DNA of 64,000 nt from the NCBI GenBank assembly GCA_019426215.1, contig CM033393.1:21950591-22014590 (forward strand), written 5' to 3'. This document shows, piece after piece, positions 35,115 to 46,816 of this stretch. This stretch comes from Buddleja alternifolia. Lineage: Eukaryota; Streptophyta; Magnoliopsida; Lamiales; Scrophulariaceae. The number at the start of each line of letters is the position of its first letter. The first letter of the stretch is position 1. The position numbers were made by a program, and so were the translations under genes. Under the pieces are notes generated by a model, which did no database searches, had not been told where the DNA came from, and saw only the letters and a list, made by a program, of their open reading frames with translations.

Positions 35115-36399
35115 CCTGAACACTGGAAAGCCTCTCAGATTGAGTAGCGGCTTGAGGATCTGAGCTGCTTTTGGGAACAGCATCAGAGAGAGGAACGCTT
35201 ACTGACTCTCAAAGCGCTGGTTTTGCTGAAGCGCTAGAGGATGCTACGGGAGTAGAAAGAGGAGTACATCTTCGTGCAAGTGGTACTTCTTCTTCTACTA
35301 CTTCCTCTTCCTCAGGAACGGAAAAGATAAACGCTGGAGGAGGCGATGGAGATTTTGGAGATGGAGAAGGAGAAGGAGATTGTTGTTTCTTTTTGGGCTC
35401 CGGCTTCTTCTTCTTGGGTTCAGGCTTCTGTTTCTTTGCTGGCTTGGATGGCTCAGCGACTTTGAGAACTATCTTTCTCTTAGGTCGCTTGACGACCACT
35501 TCTTCTTCAGACGAAGAGGATGATGATGAAGAGGAAGACGCTTGATCTTCATCATCACTATGAACAACTCCTAAAGCACGAAGTCGCTCACGCTCTTCTT
35601 TTGGAACATCTGCACTACCTATTTTCCTTGGCTTTTGCAGCTCACTGATCATTTTCTTTTCGTAGATTTTTATCATTGGAATCTTTTTGCCAAAAGATTT
35701 TGCATAACCGCAAGCGCTAAGAATACGACTTAACACAATCCCATAAGGCTTGGGATTCACCGACTTGGCCATCGCTGCCTTGAAGCGATTAAAAACGTAG
35801 AGAGACCAATTTATCTTCAACTTGGTCAGAATGGCCACCATCATTTTATATTGGATGTTTGTAACTTTATCGAATGTCCCTTTTCTGCATTCGATCATCT
35901 TTGAGCATATATCCACGAGAATAACGTATTCGCCCTTCATATCGTTCTTCTTGAAGTTCGGCTCATACGCAGTATCAACATCTTCTTTCTTGACCAATTC
36001 CCATACTTTTGTAGCATCTCCGAGAGTGACGTGTTCCACCTCAGTGCCATCATTGGGTAGAACCAACAATGAAGAAATCAAGGAAGAAGTGAGAACAAAA
36101 GTCTCTTTAGCAAAAGGGAAGACGCAGGATATGGAATCTCAGTCTTCAGAAATCTGGGCATTGTTGAAAAAGTGTAGACACTCTTCTTCAAAATAGTTGA
36201 AAATAGTAGTGATCATATCTCTCAAACTAGATTCTTGAACGAGTGGAAGAACCGTTCGAAGAGGAAAGTTCTGGTTATCAAACAGGTAGTCCCAGTTAAC
36301 CAGAAATCCGGCGTTAACCGTGACTGGTTTTTCAGCACGGGAAGTTTTTTCGTTAGCAGACTTGGATGATTTGGAAGATTTTGAAGCTTTGGGTGCCAT

Positions 36400-37280
36400 T
36401 GCTGAAAGTTTGAAGCTTTTGAAAGAAAGAGAGAAGTTTTACCTTGAGAGAGATGAAGATTTTACAGCAGAGAGAATTTGGGAAAGTGATAAAGTCTGAC
36501 TGTAAAAACCTTGAAGGGTTTAAATAGAGGCAAAAAGTAACTTCTCAATGGCTACGATTTTGACACGTGGACAGTCAAAGAGTTTGAATTTTGAAAGGAT
36601 TCAAATCTGATACGTTTTAAGAAAAATATGGATGCAAAAAGTGCGGTAAAATAGTTTATCAGTTACCAAAAAGAGTGAAATTTTGGGATTCGCAGTTACC
36701 AAATTAATTGAAAAACGTTTGAAAAATTTTGAAATTTTCAGCGTGAAGTACACGCGCCTGATTATACATTGACACGTAATCAGACTTGTGCAGACACTGA
36801 ACTATCTCGATTTTAGATAAAAGTCATTAACCGTCAGTTTGATTTGATAGACACGCGTGAACAGTATCAAATCTAATCTTTTGTACTTATCCACACGTTT
36901 CTTTAACGATGAAAACTATGCATGATTTTTTAAAATAATTTTCTTAGCGTTAATGTGGGAGTCTCTTTAACGCTTAAGACTTTTGGAGAACAAAATTTAA
37001 TTTTGTAAAGTTTGAGATAAAGTCAATCGCTTGAATTTATAAATGACATTTTTTATTTAGAGATTGACTTTGTCATGCATAAAGATAAGCGCTAGTGATC
37101 AGTGCATATATTTTTAAAGTCATTTTTGATCACAGTCGCTTATAAATTATTATAAGTACAATTTTAAAGTTCCCCCTAAAATTGATAACTCGTTTCAATT
37201 TTGAAAGACGCTTTAGATGTATATATAGAGTGGATTCCCCCTAAAGCGTATGCCTATGAAAGGAATGATGCTCGTATGAT
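36400..37280. other. Spacer between pol and the accessory ORF, copy D
   Basis: No reading frame of note. AT-rich. This would be the upstream region of a subgenomic message if the accessory ORF has its own promoter, or the region spanned by a spliced leader; neither a TATA box nor a splice acceptor could be assigned firmly. Confidence 0.5.
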
Positions 37281-38351
37281 TTAAGCGTTTAAATCGATCA
37301 TACCTAATTCACTTCTCAAAGTGAGAAAGCGTTGTTCGTTGAGCGCTTTGGTGAAGATATCTGCCAATTGTTTGTCAGTTCCAATGAAGTGCATGGAGAT
37401 ATCTTTCTTTTGAACATGGTCACGCAAGAAATGGTATCTAATGTCAATGTGTTTAGTTCTAAAATGAAGGACAGGATTTTGGGTCATAGCTAAAGCGCTT
37501 TGGTTATCACAATGGATTGGGGTAGGACCTATGATTATTCCATAATCTCTAAGTTGTTGCCTCATCCAAAGGATTTGTGCACAACAGCTCCCAGCGGCTA
37601 CATATTCTACTTCAGCGGTAGAAGTCGCTATGGATTGTTGTTTCTTACTATGCCACGAAACTAGTCTATCACCTAGAAATTGACATGTACCACTCGTACT
37701 TTTTCTATCTACTTTGCATCCTACAAAATCTGCGTCTGAATAACCAATTAGTTCAAAAGGAGAGTCCCGTGGATACCATAAGCCCATATTTTGTGTGCCT
37801 TTTAGGTATTTAAGGATTCTCTTGACAGCATTTAAGTGTGATTCTCTAGGATCAGCTTGAAAGCGTGCACACATGCATATCGAAAACATAATATCCGGTC
37901 TACTAGTGGTAAGATAAAGAAGTGATCCAATGATATCTCTATAGTTAGTGATATCAATTTTCTTCCCACTTTCATCTTTATCTAATTTAAGCGTTTGGCT
38001 CATTGGAATTTTTGAAGATGATGCATTTTCCATACCAAATTTCTTAATCATATCTTTTGTATATTTAACTTGGTTTATAAATATTCCATTAGGGAGTTGT
38101 TTAACTTGTAATCCTAAGAAGAAAGTTAATTCACCCATCATGCTCATTTCAAATTGATCCTGCATCATTTTCGAAAATTTCTCACACAATCGCTTATTAG
38201 TAGAACCAAATATAATATCATCAACATAAATTTGGACTAAGAGAATATCTTCATTATGGGTAATTTTAAATAACGTTGTGTCAACGCTGCCTTTTGAAAA
38301 GCCTTTACCTATAAGGAAGATAGAGATAGTGTCATACCATGCTCTTGGTGC
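37281..38351 (-). pseudogene. Copia RT C-part and RNase H, copy D
   Basis: Open on the minus strand for more than 300 codons. The RT active site IYVDDIIFGSTN lies near 38234-38200. Then come MMGELTFFLGLQVKQ, KYTKDMIKKFGME, TTSRPDIMFSICMCARFQ, and the RNase H motifs YSDADFVGCKVDRKSTSGTC, STAEVEYVAAGSCCAQ, IHCDNQSALAMTQNP, HIDIRYHFLRDHV and QLADIFTKAL with a natural stop at 37281. All catalytic acidic residues look intact. It is in the same frame as the upstream segment but separated from it by the single TAA at about 38352. Confidence 0.9.
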
Positions 38352-39479
38352 TTATTTAAGGCCATAGAGTGCCTTATCCAATTTGTAGACCATACTTTTG
38401 CCATGGTTGTTGATGAATCCTGGAGGTTGCTCCACATAGACTTCTTCTTGGAGTTTGCCATTCAAGAATGCACTCTTCACGTCCATTTGGAACACCGTGA
38501 ATTTGTTGAATGCGGCAAACGCTAGGAACATCCTAATTGTTTCAAGACGGGCTACTGGGGCGTATGTCTCATCAAAATCAATACCCTCTTCTTGACAATA
38601 ACCCTGAGCGACTAGTCTGGCTTTGTTTCTTAGAACAATGCCATTTTCGTCCATCTTGTTCCTAAAAACCCATCTAGTCCCAATAATTCCTTGATGAGTT
38701 GGCCTTGGTATTAGCGTCCAAACCTTGCTTCTCTCAAATTGGTTAAGCTCTTCTTGCATTGCTTCAACCCAATTTGAATCACTGAGCGCCTCATCCACTT
38801 TCTTTGGTTCCATTTGAGATAAGAAACTTGCGAACATGACCTCATTAATTGTAGTTGACCTAGTTCTAACAGGTGCTTCCATATCTCCAATTATTAGCTC
38901 TGGTGGATGGTCTCTAAGCCATTTACGGTCTGGTTGGAAAGGGTTGAGAGACTCTTGGTTATCAATCGCTTGATCCATGTTTGTTTCTTGCGCAGTCGCT
39001 TCATCATTCACAGTTCCAATTTGCTCTTGATGATCATTCTCTTCATGATCATCAGCGATTCTGACTTTATCATCATTTGTAACCTCACGAGTAACCATAG
39101 GAATAGGCACAAAGATCTCATCATCAGCGTCATCATCACTATCATCATTGAGATTGATTTGTGACGCTTGTTGGGCAAGATCTTCGATTCCTACATCATC
39201 AGGATTAACCTTACTCGGTTCTTGGTTAGCATCATCAAACACAACATGAATGAATTCTTCAACCTTCGATTTGATCTTATTTAGGATGCGAAAACTCTTT
39301 TTATTCTTGGCATCGCCTAGAAAGATTCCCTCATCCGCTTTAGGATCAAAAGTCTTTTGGCTGTGGGATCCATTATTATGAATGAAACATTTTGAACCAA
39401 ATACATGAAAATATGAAACGTTAGGCTTACGTCCCTTCCACAACTCATATGGACTCTTCTCATGTTGTTTGTGGATCAT
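38352..39479 (-). pseudogene. Copia integrase C-terminus and RT N-part, copy D
   Basis: 375 codons open. [25 protein letters not shown] is the integrase C-terminal region. An acidic linker ([15 protein letters not shown]) follows, then the RT start [54 protein letters not shown] and [24 protein letters not shown]. It ends at a TAA just after KALYGLK, where a C-to-T change from CAA would explain the stop. Confidence 0.9.
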
Positions 39480-39545
39480 ACACCAGTTCTGAGTGTAGCA
39501 AGCGGTGTTGATGGCTTCGGCCCAAAACCTTTGAGGCAGCTTAGA

Positions 39546-40522
39546 CTATGCAAGCATCATCCTAGCGGCTTCTTTAAGCATTCTGTTTCGTCGCTCAGCA
39601 ACTCCATTTTGTTGAGGTGTTCTAGGGGCAGAATACTCATGAAGTATTCCAAAATCTGTACAAAACTTCTCAACGAATTGGTTAGTAAATTCAGTTCCTC
39701 TATCGCTTCTAATTCTTGTCACCTTTAGATCTTTTAAATTTTGCAGTTGACGGATTAGTGTTGTGAGCTTGACACTAGTTTCATCATTGGTCGCTAGAAA
39801 TTCTACCCATGTATAGCGAGAGAAATCATCAACTATTACTAGCGAGTACTTTTTACCACTAACACTCATGATTTGAATAGGACCAAACAAATCTAGATGC
39901 AATAGTTCAAGGACTCTAGAAGTAGATAGACATGGTTTTTCTTGAAAGATGATTTAACTTGTTTACCCATTTGACATGCATCACATAAGCGATTCTTTTG
40001 AAAGGAACCCTTAGGTAATCCCTCTACAAGATTTAGCGATATTAACTGAGAGATTGCCTTAAAGTTGAGGTGATTCATTTTTCTATGCCATAACCAACCC
40101 AATTCATTTTGACTTTTAGCAACAAAGCATGTGCGGTTGTTATCAAATGTAGAATCCCAATCTACTAAATACACATTATTTGTTCTTTTTCCTCTTAATT
40201 TAGTAGACTTAGTCTTAGCGTCATTGACATAGCAGAAGTCGCTTGAAAATTTAACATCAAAGCCTTTATCACAAAATTGACTAATGCTCAACAAGTTATG
40301 CTTAAGACCCTCAACATAATATACATCACTGATCATGATGTTCACCCTATGCATGATACCTATACCTTTGGCTTTACCTTTGGAGTTATCACCGAATATA
40401 ACTTGAGGACCGTTGGTTGCACGATAGTTGATCAAGAGATCCTTTGAGCCAGTCACGTGCCTTGACGACCCACTATCGATGTACCAAACTGAAGTATCGG
40501 TGTTGGCTCTAGGTACTTGCAT
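39546..40522 (-). pseudogene. Copia protease, GAG-pre-integrase and integrase core, copy D
   Basis: The protease motif WYIDSGSSRHVTG lies near residues 13-25 of the 40522-39893 frame. Then come LLSISQFCDKGFDV, LWHRKMNHLNF and CDACQMGKQ (HHCC zinc site), followed in an overlapping frame (39902-39546) by the integrase core: HLDLFGP (Asp), FSRYTWVEFL, RIRSDRGTEF (Asp) and APRTPQQNGVAERRNR (Glu). One frame change near 39900 divides the two. Confidence 0.9.
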
Positions 40523-40535
40523 TTAAAGGGCAGTT

Positions 40536-40829
40536 CTAATTCTTCTTAGGTACCCATGTTGTTTTGGGTCCTTCAACGTTAGTAGCTTTGGTTTGAATTA
40601 AAACTTTCGGAACCCATATTTGTCTTGTCTTCATTACGGGAAGATTGGCCTTCTTGGGTTTCGGTTTGTGTTGTGTGTGCTTTTTAGGTGCATAGTAATA
40701 TCCTCGATTATAATAGTAATCATAATCGTAATCATAGTTATAATCATAATCATCATAGTATCGATAATATGATCTTGACTGTCTTGGATATTGACGCCGG
40801 TATTTCCTTGGCGCTGGCTTGGGTTGCAC
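40536..40829 (-). pseudogene. Tyr/Asp-rich linker between gag and protease, copy D
   Basis: 97 codons with a strongly biased run of Tyr, Asp and Asn (YRYYDDYDYNYDYDYDYYY near 40760-40700) between Pro/Lys/Arg-rich flanks. It lies between the gag zinc knuckle and the protease. The bias comes from a simple (tcataa/atcgta) nucleotide repeat. No known domain; probably a disordered linker. Confidence 0.65.
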
Positions 40830-41100
40830 TTTTGGTGCTAAACACTTAGCGCTTGATTCACAGTGTTCAGGCTTACCTTTAGCCTTTTGAGCATTTGGAT
40901 GAGCCGTTTTTGTGAATCATTTGCTTTAGCCTTACCCTTGCCTGAGTCAGCTTTGGCTTTCTCATTTGGCCTTGTACCATTGTCGCTAGGTTCATTTAGC
41001 GTTTGGCTTTGTGAACTTTCCTTAACAAAGGTAATACCTTTTCCTTTGTTGTTTGCCGTAACATTAGATTTATTAGGTTGTTTACCGAATTTATTGCATC

Positions 41101-42754
41101 CTAAATCGGTCTTTCACCAAATAATCTAGTTACTTCAGTCACATTATCCAACTTTCTAGAAGCTTTTGATAATGATGAGATGAGCTGCTTTGATTTATCA
41201 AGTCTAGCGATCAGATCAGCTTCTCTCTTGACTATTATATCAAGATCGCTTTTCAATTGAGTAATTTCACTTTCAAGCGATTGGTTCCTCTCAATGCATT
41301 GTTGCTGAACTTTCAACTCTGCTTTGAGCGTTACTTTATCTCTTGTGAGTGATGAAATAATAGCGAGATCGTTTTGATATATTTTGGCGGCCTCTTGACA
41401 ATCTTTATAATATTCATTAACTTTGTCAAGTAATTCATTATAAGAAAGAGGATGAGATAATTCATTGGTTACCTCTGGTAGGTATTTATCATACACTTCA
41501 TCATCTCTTGCCATGAGACAGATCAACGCTGAGTCGCTTGTAGGCTCATCATCACTGCTTTCATCTGATGATTCCAAATCCTCTTCAGGTGCGGGAAATG
41601 GTTCGGATTCCGCTAGCAAACCTTGTTGGCGAAGGTTGCTCCTGAATTGGTTTCTATCCACATAGTCTTCCCTTGTGGGCTTAGACACATTTGGATAAGG
41701 GCAATTTACCTAGTAGTGCCCTGGTTTCCTGCAATTATAACACAGATTAGTTTTCATTTTCTGTTCAGTGGATAATCGCTTTGATCCAACTGGCGCTGAG
41801 GATTCTGAGTAGGCGATGGAGGCGCTTGATATGGAACTGGCGCTACTGGTTGAGGTACGGAGTACACTGGCGCTTGATACTGAGGCACTGGTGCTGGGGG
41901 AGGAGTTTGAAATGAAGTTTGTCCAATAGGATTTCTCTTTTCATATCTTAGAAATTTCTTGAATTTCTTGACTAATAAGGCCATTTCCTTTTCTTTATTT
42001 GATTCCACTGGTTTAACCTCACTAACCGCTTTACCCTTACTTTTTGTGGTAGCGATTAAAGCTCCTGATTCAGTCGCTGAAGTTGTTGTGTTGCTGACTT
42101 CACCTAACTCGAATTCGAATGCCTTTAACTCTGAAAACACATGTTCTGGAGTAAGAGTCTCCAAAGTTAGTGATTCTCTCATAGCAACTGTCTTAATCAA
42201 ATATTACTTGGAAGACTTCTAAAAATCTTATTGACCATTTCCTTGTTAGTCAATTCTTTATCTAATGACGCTAACTCGGTAATGAGCAAAGTGAATCTTG
42301 CGTCCAATTGTTCTAGCGTCTCATTGGGCTGCATTTTGAAATGCTAGAATCTTTGCATGGCTATGGAGAGCTTGTTCTCCTTCATTTGTGCTGAACCTTC
42401 GCACACAATGGCTAACTTATCCCATATTTCTTTGGAAGTCTTACATTGCTTAATCTTGTTGAACAATGTATCGTTATCTCCTAACGCTGAGTAAAGTGCA
42501 CTTCGTCCAACATTATCCAGATTAGCTCTTTTTCTATCCTCTGGCGTCCATTCTAACTTAGGTTTCTCGACATAACCATCTGGAGTAGCCTCGGTCGCTC
42601 CAGGGGCTCGAGTTACAACTTTCATAATCTGAATGGGGCCATCTGTAATCACATCACACATTTCATTATCGCACGAACATAAATATGCGAATGCTCTAAG
42701 TTTCCAAGAATCATAATTTGATTTTACCAATTTAGGCATTTTGTTAAAAGCCAT
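41101..42754 (-). pseudogene. Copia gag, copy D
   Basis: ATG at 42754. The first piece (to 42344) contains LVKSNYDSWKLRAFAYLCS, RSALYSALGDNDTLFNKI, SKEIWDKL and MKENKLSIAMQRF (UBN2/DUF4219-type capsid). The next piece (42200-41754) has TLETLTPEHVFSELKAFE and a Pro/Gln/Tyr-rich stretch. Around 41735-41700 a CX2CX4HX4C zinc knuckle is interrupted by a TAG. The last piece (41688-41101) is Ser/Glu/Asp-rich, then Leu-heptad rich (LEITQLKSDLDIIVK-like), a likely coiled coil. At least three stops break the frame. Confidence 0.85.
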
Positions 42755-42866
42755 AATGAGATGTAGAAGAAAGTAAAAGTGATTAGGTTTTTTTTTTTGT
42801 TTTTTTTTTAAAAATGGATCTAAACAAGCAGTTACGCTCGGAAACGCTTAGGTTTCTACTTCAACC

Positions 42867-42879
42867 GCTCTGATACCAC
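42867..42879 (-). promoter_or_regulatory. Primer-binding site of copy D
   Basis: The minus strand reads GTGGTATCAGAGC, complementary to the 3' end of plant initiator tRNA-Met, next to the LTR start at 42881. The same site is at 14321-14334 (copy B) and 27288-27299 (copy F). Confidence 0.92.
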
Positions 42880-42880
42880 T

Positions 42881-44309
42881 TGGTGGTCCCAAGTGGCATA
42901 CGGAAGGGTCTGAAAGGGGGGGGGGTTGAATAGACCCTGAAGTCTTTTTCGACTTCAAAAATTTCGTATCACTTTAAAGATTTGAATGTTTGGATAACTG
43001 AGCTCTTGGGTCAGACGCTTCAGGAAAGTTAACTTAGACTTAGTGATTTTAGCAGTTTACCAAAGTAGGGCAACGCTTAGATCGCTTAATCAGGGTTAGC
43101 ACAGTGGAAATGAGTTTTAGCGTTCTTTTAGTTAATTTAGTCGCTTTGCACTTTAACTTGTCTCTTTCAAAGATTAATGATGTAATAATAATAATAATAA
43201 TAAGACAATAAAGATAAATAACAGAAGATGTAATCCCAGCTACGTCCTTCTTCTCCTTTTTCACTCGGAGGAATTTACTAGGTTGATTTTCAAAGAATCA
43301 CACAGAATCTTCTACAAGATAGTAAAGGGTGAAAATGATCTTGGGCTCCTTGATCACACAAACTTCAGCACCAATGAAGATCGTCTTCTTCAAGCTTCTC
43401 TCACTAAAAAATACTGCCTGAAAGGGCTCAACAACGTTTCTCACTCAGATGAAAGGTTGAGGTTTTTCACTATGGTTTTGTTTGTTTTTGGGAAGATCAA
43501 ACAACTTGGAATATCTCAGTTGGAATTTGGATTTCTTCTTTGGAAGATGTTTGAGATATTTGTGACTGTCTGGAATGTAGATAAAAAGCTTGAAAGATTT
43601 GGCTATGGAGTTTGTAAGCTTTTTCCCAGAAAATGTACGTAAGATTTTTGGCGATACTTTCTCTTCTCTTTTTCGTACGTATCTTGTGTATTTTTATATC
43701 TCTTGTATGTTGTATCTTATTTAGGGTTTGCTGGGGTAAGGTATTTATAGGCAATTTCTTGGGATCTGTCCGTTGGACACATGTAGGAGCGTGCTTTTCA
43801 CGCAGCACGTAAGTTTACCTAAAGTCTGACATTCCTGAAAATTCGTTGAAGCCGATTGGACGGGAGCAGCTGAAACTCTGAATTTTCTGACAGTCTGGTC
43901 AAAAGATGGCTTGTCCACAAGTCACATTAGCTTATCACATTTAATGCTCTTATCAAACAGTTAATGCATTTTGAATTTAATTCCCGTTGGAAATAAATGC
44001 CCGTTGAATGATTGCATTTAAGTCCTTCATGACTTGAGGATTTATTTCAGGTGAATCTGACATAAGTCTCTTGAGAGATTTTGAGCGCTTGATCCATAAA
44101 TCCTGAAAAGAGGTCCTTTAGCGTTTGACGGACGCTAAGTAACAAATCTTCATCTCTGGTTGACTTCAGACGCTGATCTTCAACCGCTTCTCTAATAGAC
44201 TCACCTAGAATTCTATTAGCGACTCAGTATCTAATACTTAGTCTAAAATCTACAAAGATAAAAATTACAAGCCTATAATAATTACAAACTTTCAAACGCT
44301 TATACATCA
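42881..44309 (-). repeat. 5' LTR of copy D, outer end missing
   Basis: Starts TGGTGGTCCCAAGTGGC beside the primer-binding site and follows 30282-31704 closely. It breaks at about 44309 in the phrase cttatacatcaac, about 108 bp before the expected end. A poly-G run (42916-42927) marks a variable site also present as ggggggagggg near 30318. Confidence 0.9.
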
Positions 44310-45294
44310 ACTTCTATCCCCTTGCTTCTTTCACCCAGAAATAATGGAAGTATCCAACTTTGACTTCACACAGATCGTGAGGCTTGGATGAGGTTTTTCT
44401 AAACGATTTGTTTGATTTTGATAAAGTTTAAACAATTGGGAATATCTCAATAGTAGTGTAGGTTTCTCTGGAAAGAATGTTTGAGATATTTGGCTGACTG
44501 TCTCAGGAATTGAAGAAAAGCAAGAAGAATGTTTGCTTGAATATTATGGCTTTTCTGAGATTTTAAGGAATGAGACTTCAATGCAACAGCAATTTGGCTT
44601 GGAGTGGATCGTTATTTTTGGCTAGTTGTTGAAGTCCTATTTATAGACATTCTTGGAAAAAGTGTCCGTTTGACACATGCACAGGCGCGTGTCTTTCACT
44701 TCCGCGAGTGAACCACTTTTGTCCTTTTTCCTAAAAATCTGATGCACAAAAGTTGGTGCTGCAGTCTGTGAATGGTTGACAGTCCAATAGAGTGGCTTCT
44801 CCGTACGTTGAAAGTGCTTATCACATTTATTGCTCTTATCAGCATTTAATGCATTTGAATTAAATGCCCGTTGGCACTTAATGTACTGAGAATATTTGCA
44901 TTAAACTCCTTCTGGTTTTGAAAATAAATTCAGGTGAAATCCATCATTGATAGACGCTTATCCATCCTTGAATTAATTTTTGTCCTATAAGGTGACGCTT
45001 GATATAGCTGGTCATTGAGACGCTTGGAAACTTCATCTTCATTCAGACTTCAGGCGCTTGAGTCTTCAAACTTTACTACTGATAAGCTCACTCAGAATTC
45101 ATCAGACGCTCAGCCTAAGACTTCTTAGCCTAACAATCTAAAATAAAAACAAAATGAAGCCTATAAAGCCTATTACAAATCTAACGCTTCAAAACTTATA
45201 CATGATTTCTACTAAAATCAAATTTACATATTTTGGGGTCTAACATAAAATCTTAATTGTCATCATCAAAACATCTAACATGAAATTCCTAACA
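44310..45294 (-). repeat. Truncated SIRE-type LTR (fragment L)
   Basis: Right end aacatgaaattcctaaca; the left end is broken inside the LTR. It resembles the LTRs of copies D and K in the cttgcttctttcac-cagaaat and tttaatgctcttatcagcatttaatgc blocks but is a diverged subfamily. Confidence 0.82.
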
Positions 45295-45910
45295 CTTGTT
45301 GCTGAAGTCTATTTATAGACATTTTTGGAAAAAGTGTCCATTTAACACATGCACAGGCGCGTGTCTCTCACTTCCGCGAGTGAACAACTTTTGTCCTTTT
45401 TCCTGAAAACTTGCTGCACAAAAGTTGGTGCTACAGTCTCTGAATAGTTGACAGTCCAATGGGGTGGCTTCTCCGTACGTCCTGGAGTGCTTATCACATT
45501 TAATGTTCTTATCAGCATTTAATGCATTTGAAATAAATGCCCGTTAGCAATTAATGATCTGAGAATATTTGCATTAAAACTCCTTCTGGACTTAGATATA
45601 AATTCAGGTGACATTTCTGTCTTCAATCAATACTTGGACGTTTGGATTCTTCATTCTTCATTCAGAATTCAGACTTCAGACACTTGAGTCTTCAAACTTA
45701 ACTACTGATAAGCTCACTCAGAAATTATCAGATGCTTAGTCTAAGACTACTTAGCCTAACAGACTAAAATGAAAATAAATAAAGCCTATTACAAATCTAA
45801 CGCTCAAAGCCTATACATGATTTCGAATAAAATCAAACTTACATGTTTTGGGGTATAACATAGAATCCTAATTGTCATAATCAAAACATCTAACAAGAAA
45901 TTTCCTAACA
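45295..45910 (-). repeat. Truncated SIRE-type LTR (fragment M), 3' LTR of copy H
   Basis: It repeats the second half of fragment L (gttgctgaagtctatttatagacattt here versus gttgttgaagtcctatttatagacatt near 44624). It ends tttcctaaca at 45910, followed by a polypurine tract, so it is the 3' LTR of the element whose accessory ORF lies at 45911-46816. Confidence 0.83.
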
Positions 45911-46816
45911 ATTTCCCTTTTTTGATGATGGCAATACTTACTCTTTTATAGTTCAAGAGTTAGACAGCCAAAACATAAAAGTTAGCTTTGAATAAGGTTA
46001 GATAAAGTTAGTAAAGGTTAGTTAAGCCTTAACGAGATGTTTTAGCTGAAAAATGAACTTCATTAATATCTCAAGTAAAGTACAGACATTTTACAACTAA
46101 ACAAAATAAAATAAAGAGACAAGAATATAGATAATGCAAATGCAAAGACTGTTAATCTCCTGATCGAACAGCGTGTCTGCTAATCATCTCTGCTTTGATC
46201 GCTTCAGACAGTTGTTCCTCAAGCGCAATCATCGCTGCATGATCTCTGTCTATGATCTGTCCTTCTTTTGTTTGTCTCTTTTGATAAGCTACATAGCGCC
46301 TATTCCACTTGGATGGGTCAATGTCAATGTGCCTCAGACGTATCCTGAACACTTGGTTGAACTCTGATTTCTTTTTCTCTATAGCTACTATCTTTGGATC
46401 AATAGGCTCTGGAAGAGGTGCTCGTTCAATGGGTACGTCGAATTGTTGAAGTCTCTTCTGAGAAAGCACTGGTAAGTTGGCATAATATGCTATCAGAGGG
46501 AACCCTGAAGTTCTACTGGGCACTCCAGAAGTAGCTATCCACGATGGGTAGCTTTCCTGAAAAGCAAGTGAAGAAGGAGAAGGGAGTACTTCTTGATGCT
46601 TAGGTGGCGGAGGAGGATCTCTTCAACTTGATGATTTCCTCTTCTCCCCTTTCCTTTTATCTTCCCCCTTATTTGCCATCATAAGTCTTCATGAAGTGTT
46701 CTGTTAATAGACTGACTTGAGTAGCAATCTGAGCCATTGAGGCCTCTAAACTGTTTATGCGTTTATCGAAATGCTCTTTCATGGCCAGTTGATTTGTGAG
46801 TAATTGATCTAAAGAT
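45911..46816 (-). pseudogene. Accessory-ORF C-terminus of SIRE-type copy H
   Basis: The minus strand reads a heptad-like segment (QLLTNQLAMKEHFDKRINSL near 46800-46740), a Lys/Glu-rich linker, then an open 123-codon tail (46523-46152) ending RHAVRSGD. Order and composition match the end of the copy D accessory ORF (coiled coil, charged KGEDK-type linker, basic tail with W..R and R.I.D features), though sequence identity is low. Stops break the linker. The gene stops abruptly at 46816. Confidence 0.68.

Larger units (their letters stand above)
32105..36399 (-). pseudogene. Intron-containing accessory (envelope-position) ORF of copy D
   Basis: Starts ATG at 36399, 0.9 kb past the end of pol, and ends at 32105. 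Three exons are inferred: 36399-35115, 35032-34853 and 34770-32105, together 4,131 bp (1,377 codons). Exon frames agree only if the two 82-bp introns are removed. Domains seen: Ser/Lys N-terminus; a conserved INWSLYVFNRF...PKPYGIVLSRIL block (about residues 180-225), which resembles the putative plant transposon protein family; an acidic Ser run and KKP/SPS-rich linker (about 280-370); Glu/Pro-rich segments; FFIPQSS...LEALGPLW; a probable coiled coil; and a basic KKRKPRYY tail. No clear signal peptide or membrane segment was found. Three in-frame TGA stops (36141-36139, 35211-35209, 33778-33776) block translation. Function unknown. Confidence 0.78.
30282..44309 (-). mobile_element. SIRE/Maximus-like copia, copy D, with accessory ORF
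   Basis: About 14 kb. Minus-strand order: 5' LTR (42881-44309, end missing), primer-binding site gctctgataccac (42867-42879), gag, protease, integrase, RT, RNase H, an accessory ORF (36399-32105), polypurine tract (31813-31826) and a complete 3' LTR (30282-31812). The RNase H phrases DRKSTSGTCQFLGDRLVSWHSKKQ and EYVAAGSCCAQILWMRQQL are typical of the SIRE/Maximus lineage, known for a long 3' ORF in the envelope position. A few stops interrupt an otherwise long-open pol. It was inserted into copy G. Confidence 0.93.

Noticed and set aside
35171..35545. Plus-strand frame with Gly/Ser/Asp runs
   Set aside because: Antisense shadow of the Ser/Glu and Pro/Lys-rich linker of the copy D accessory ORF.
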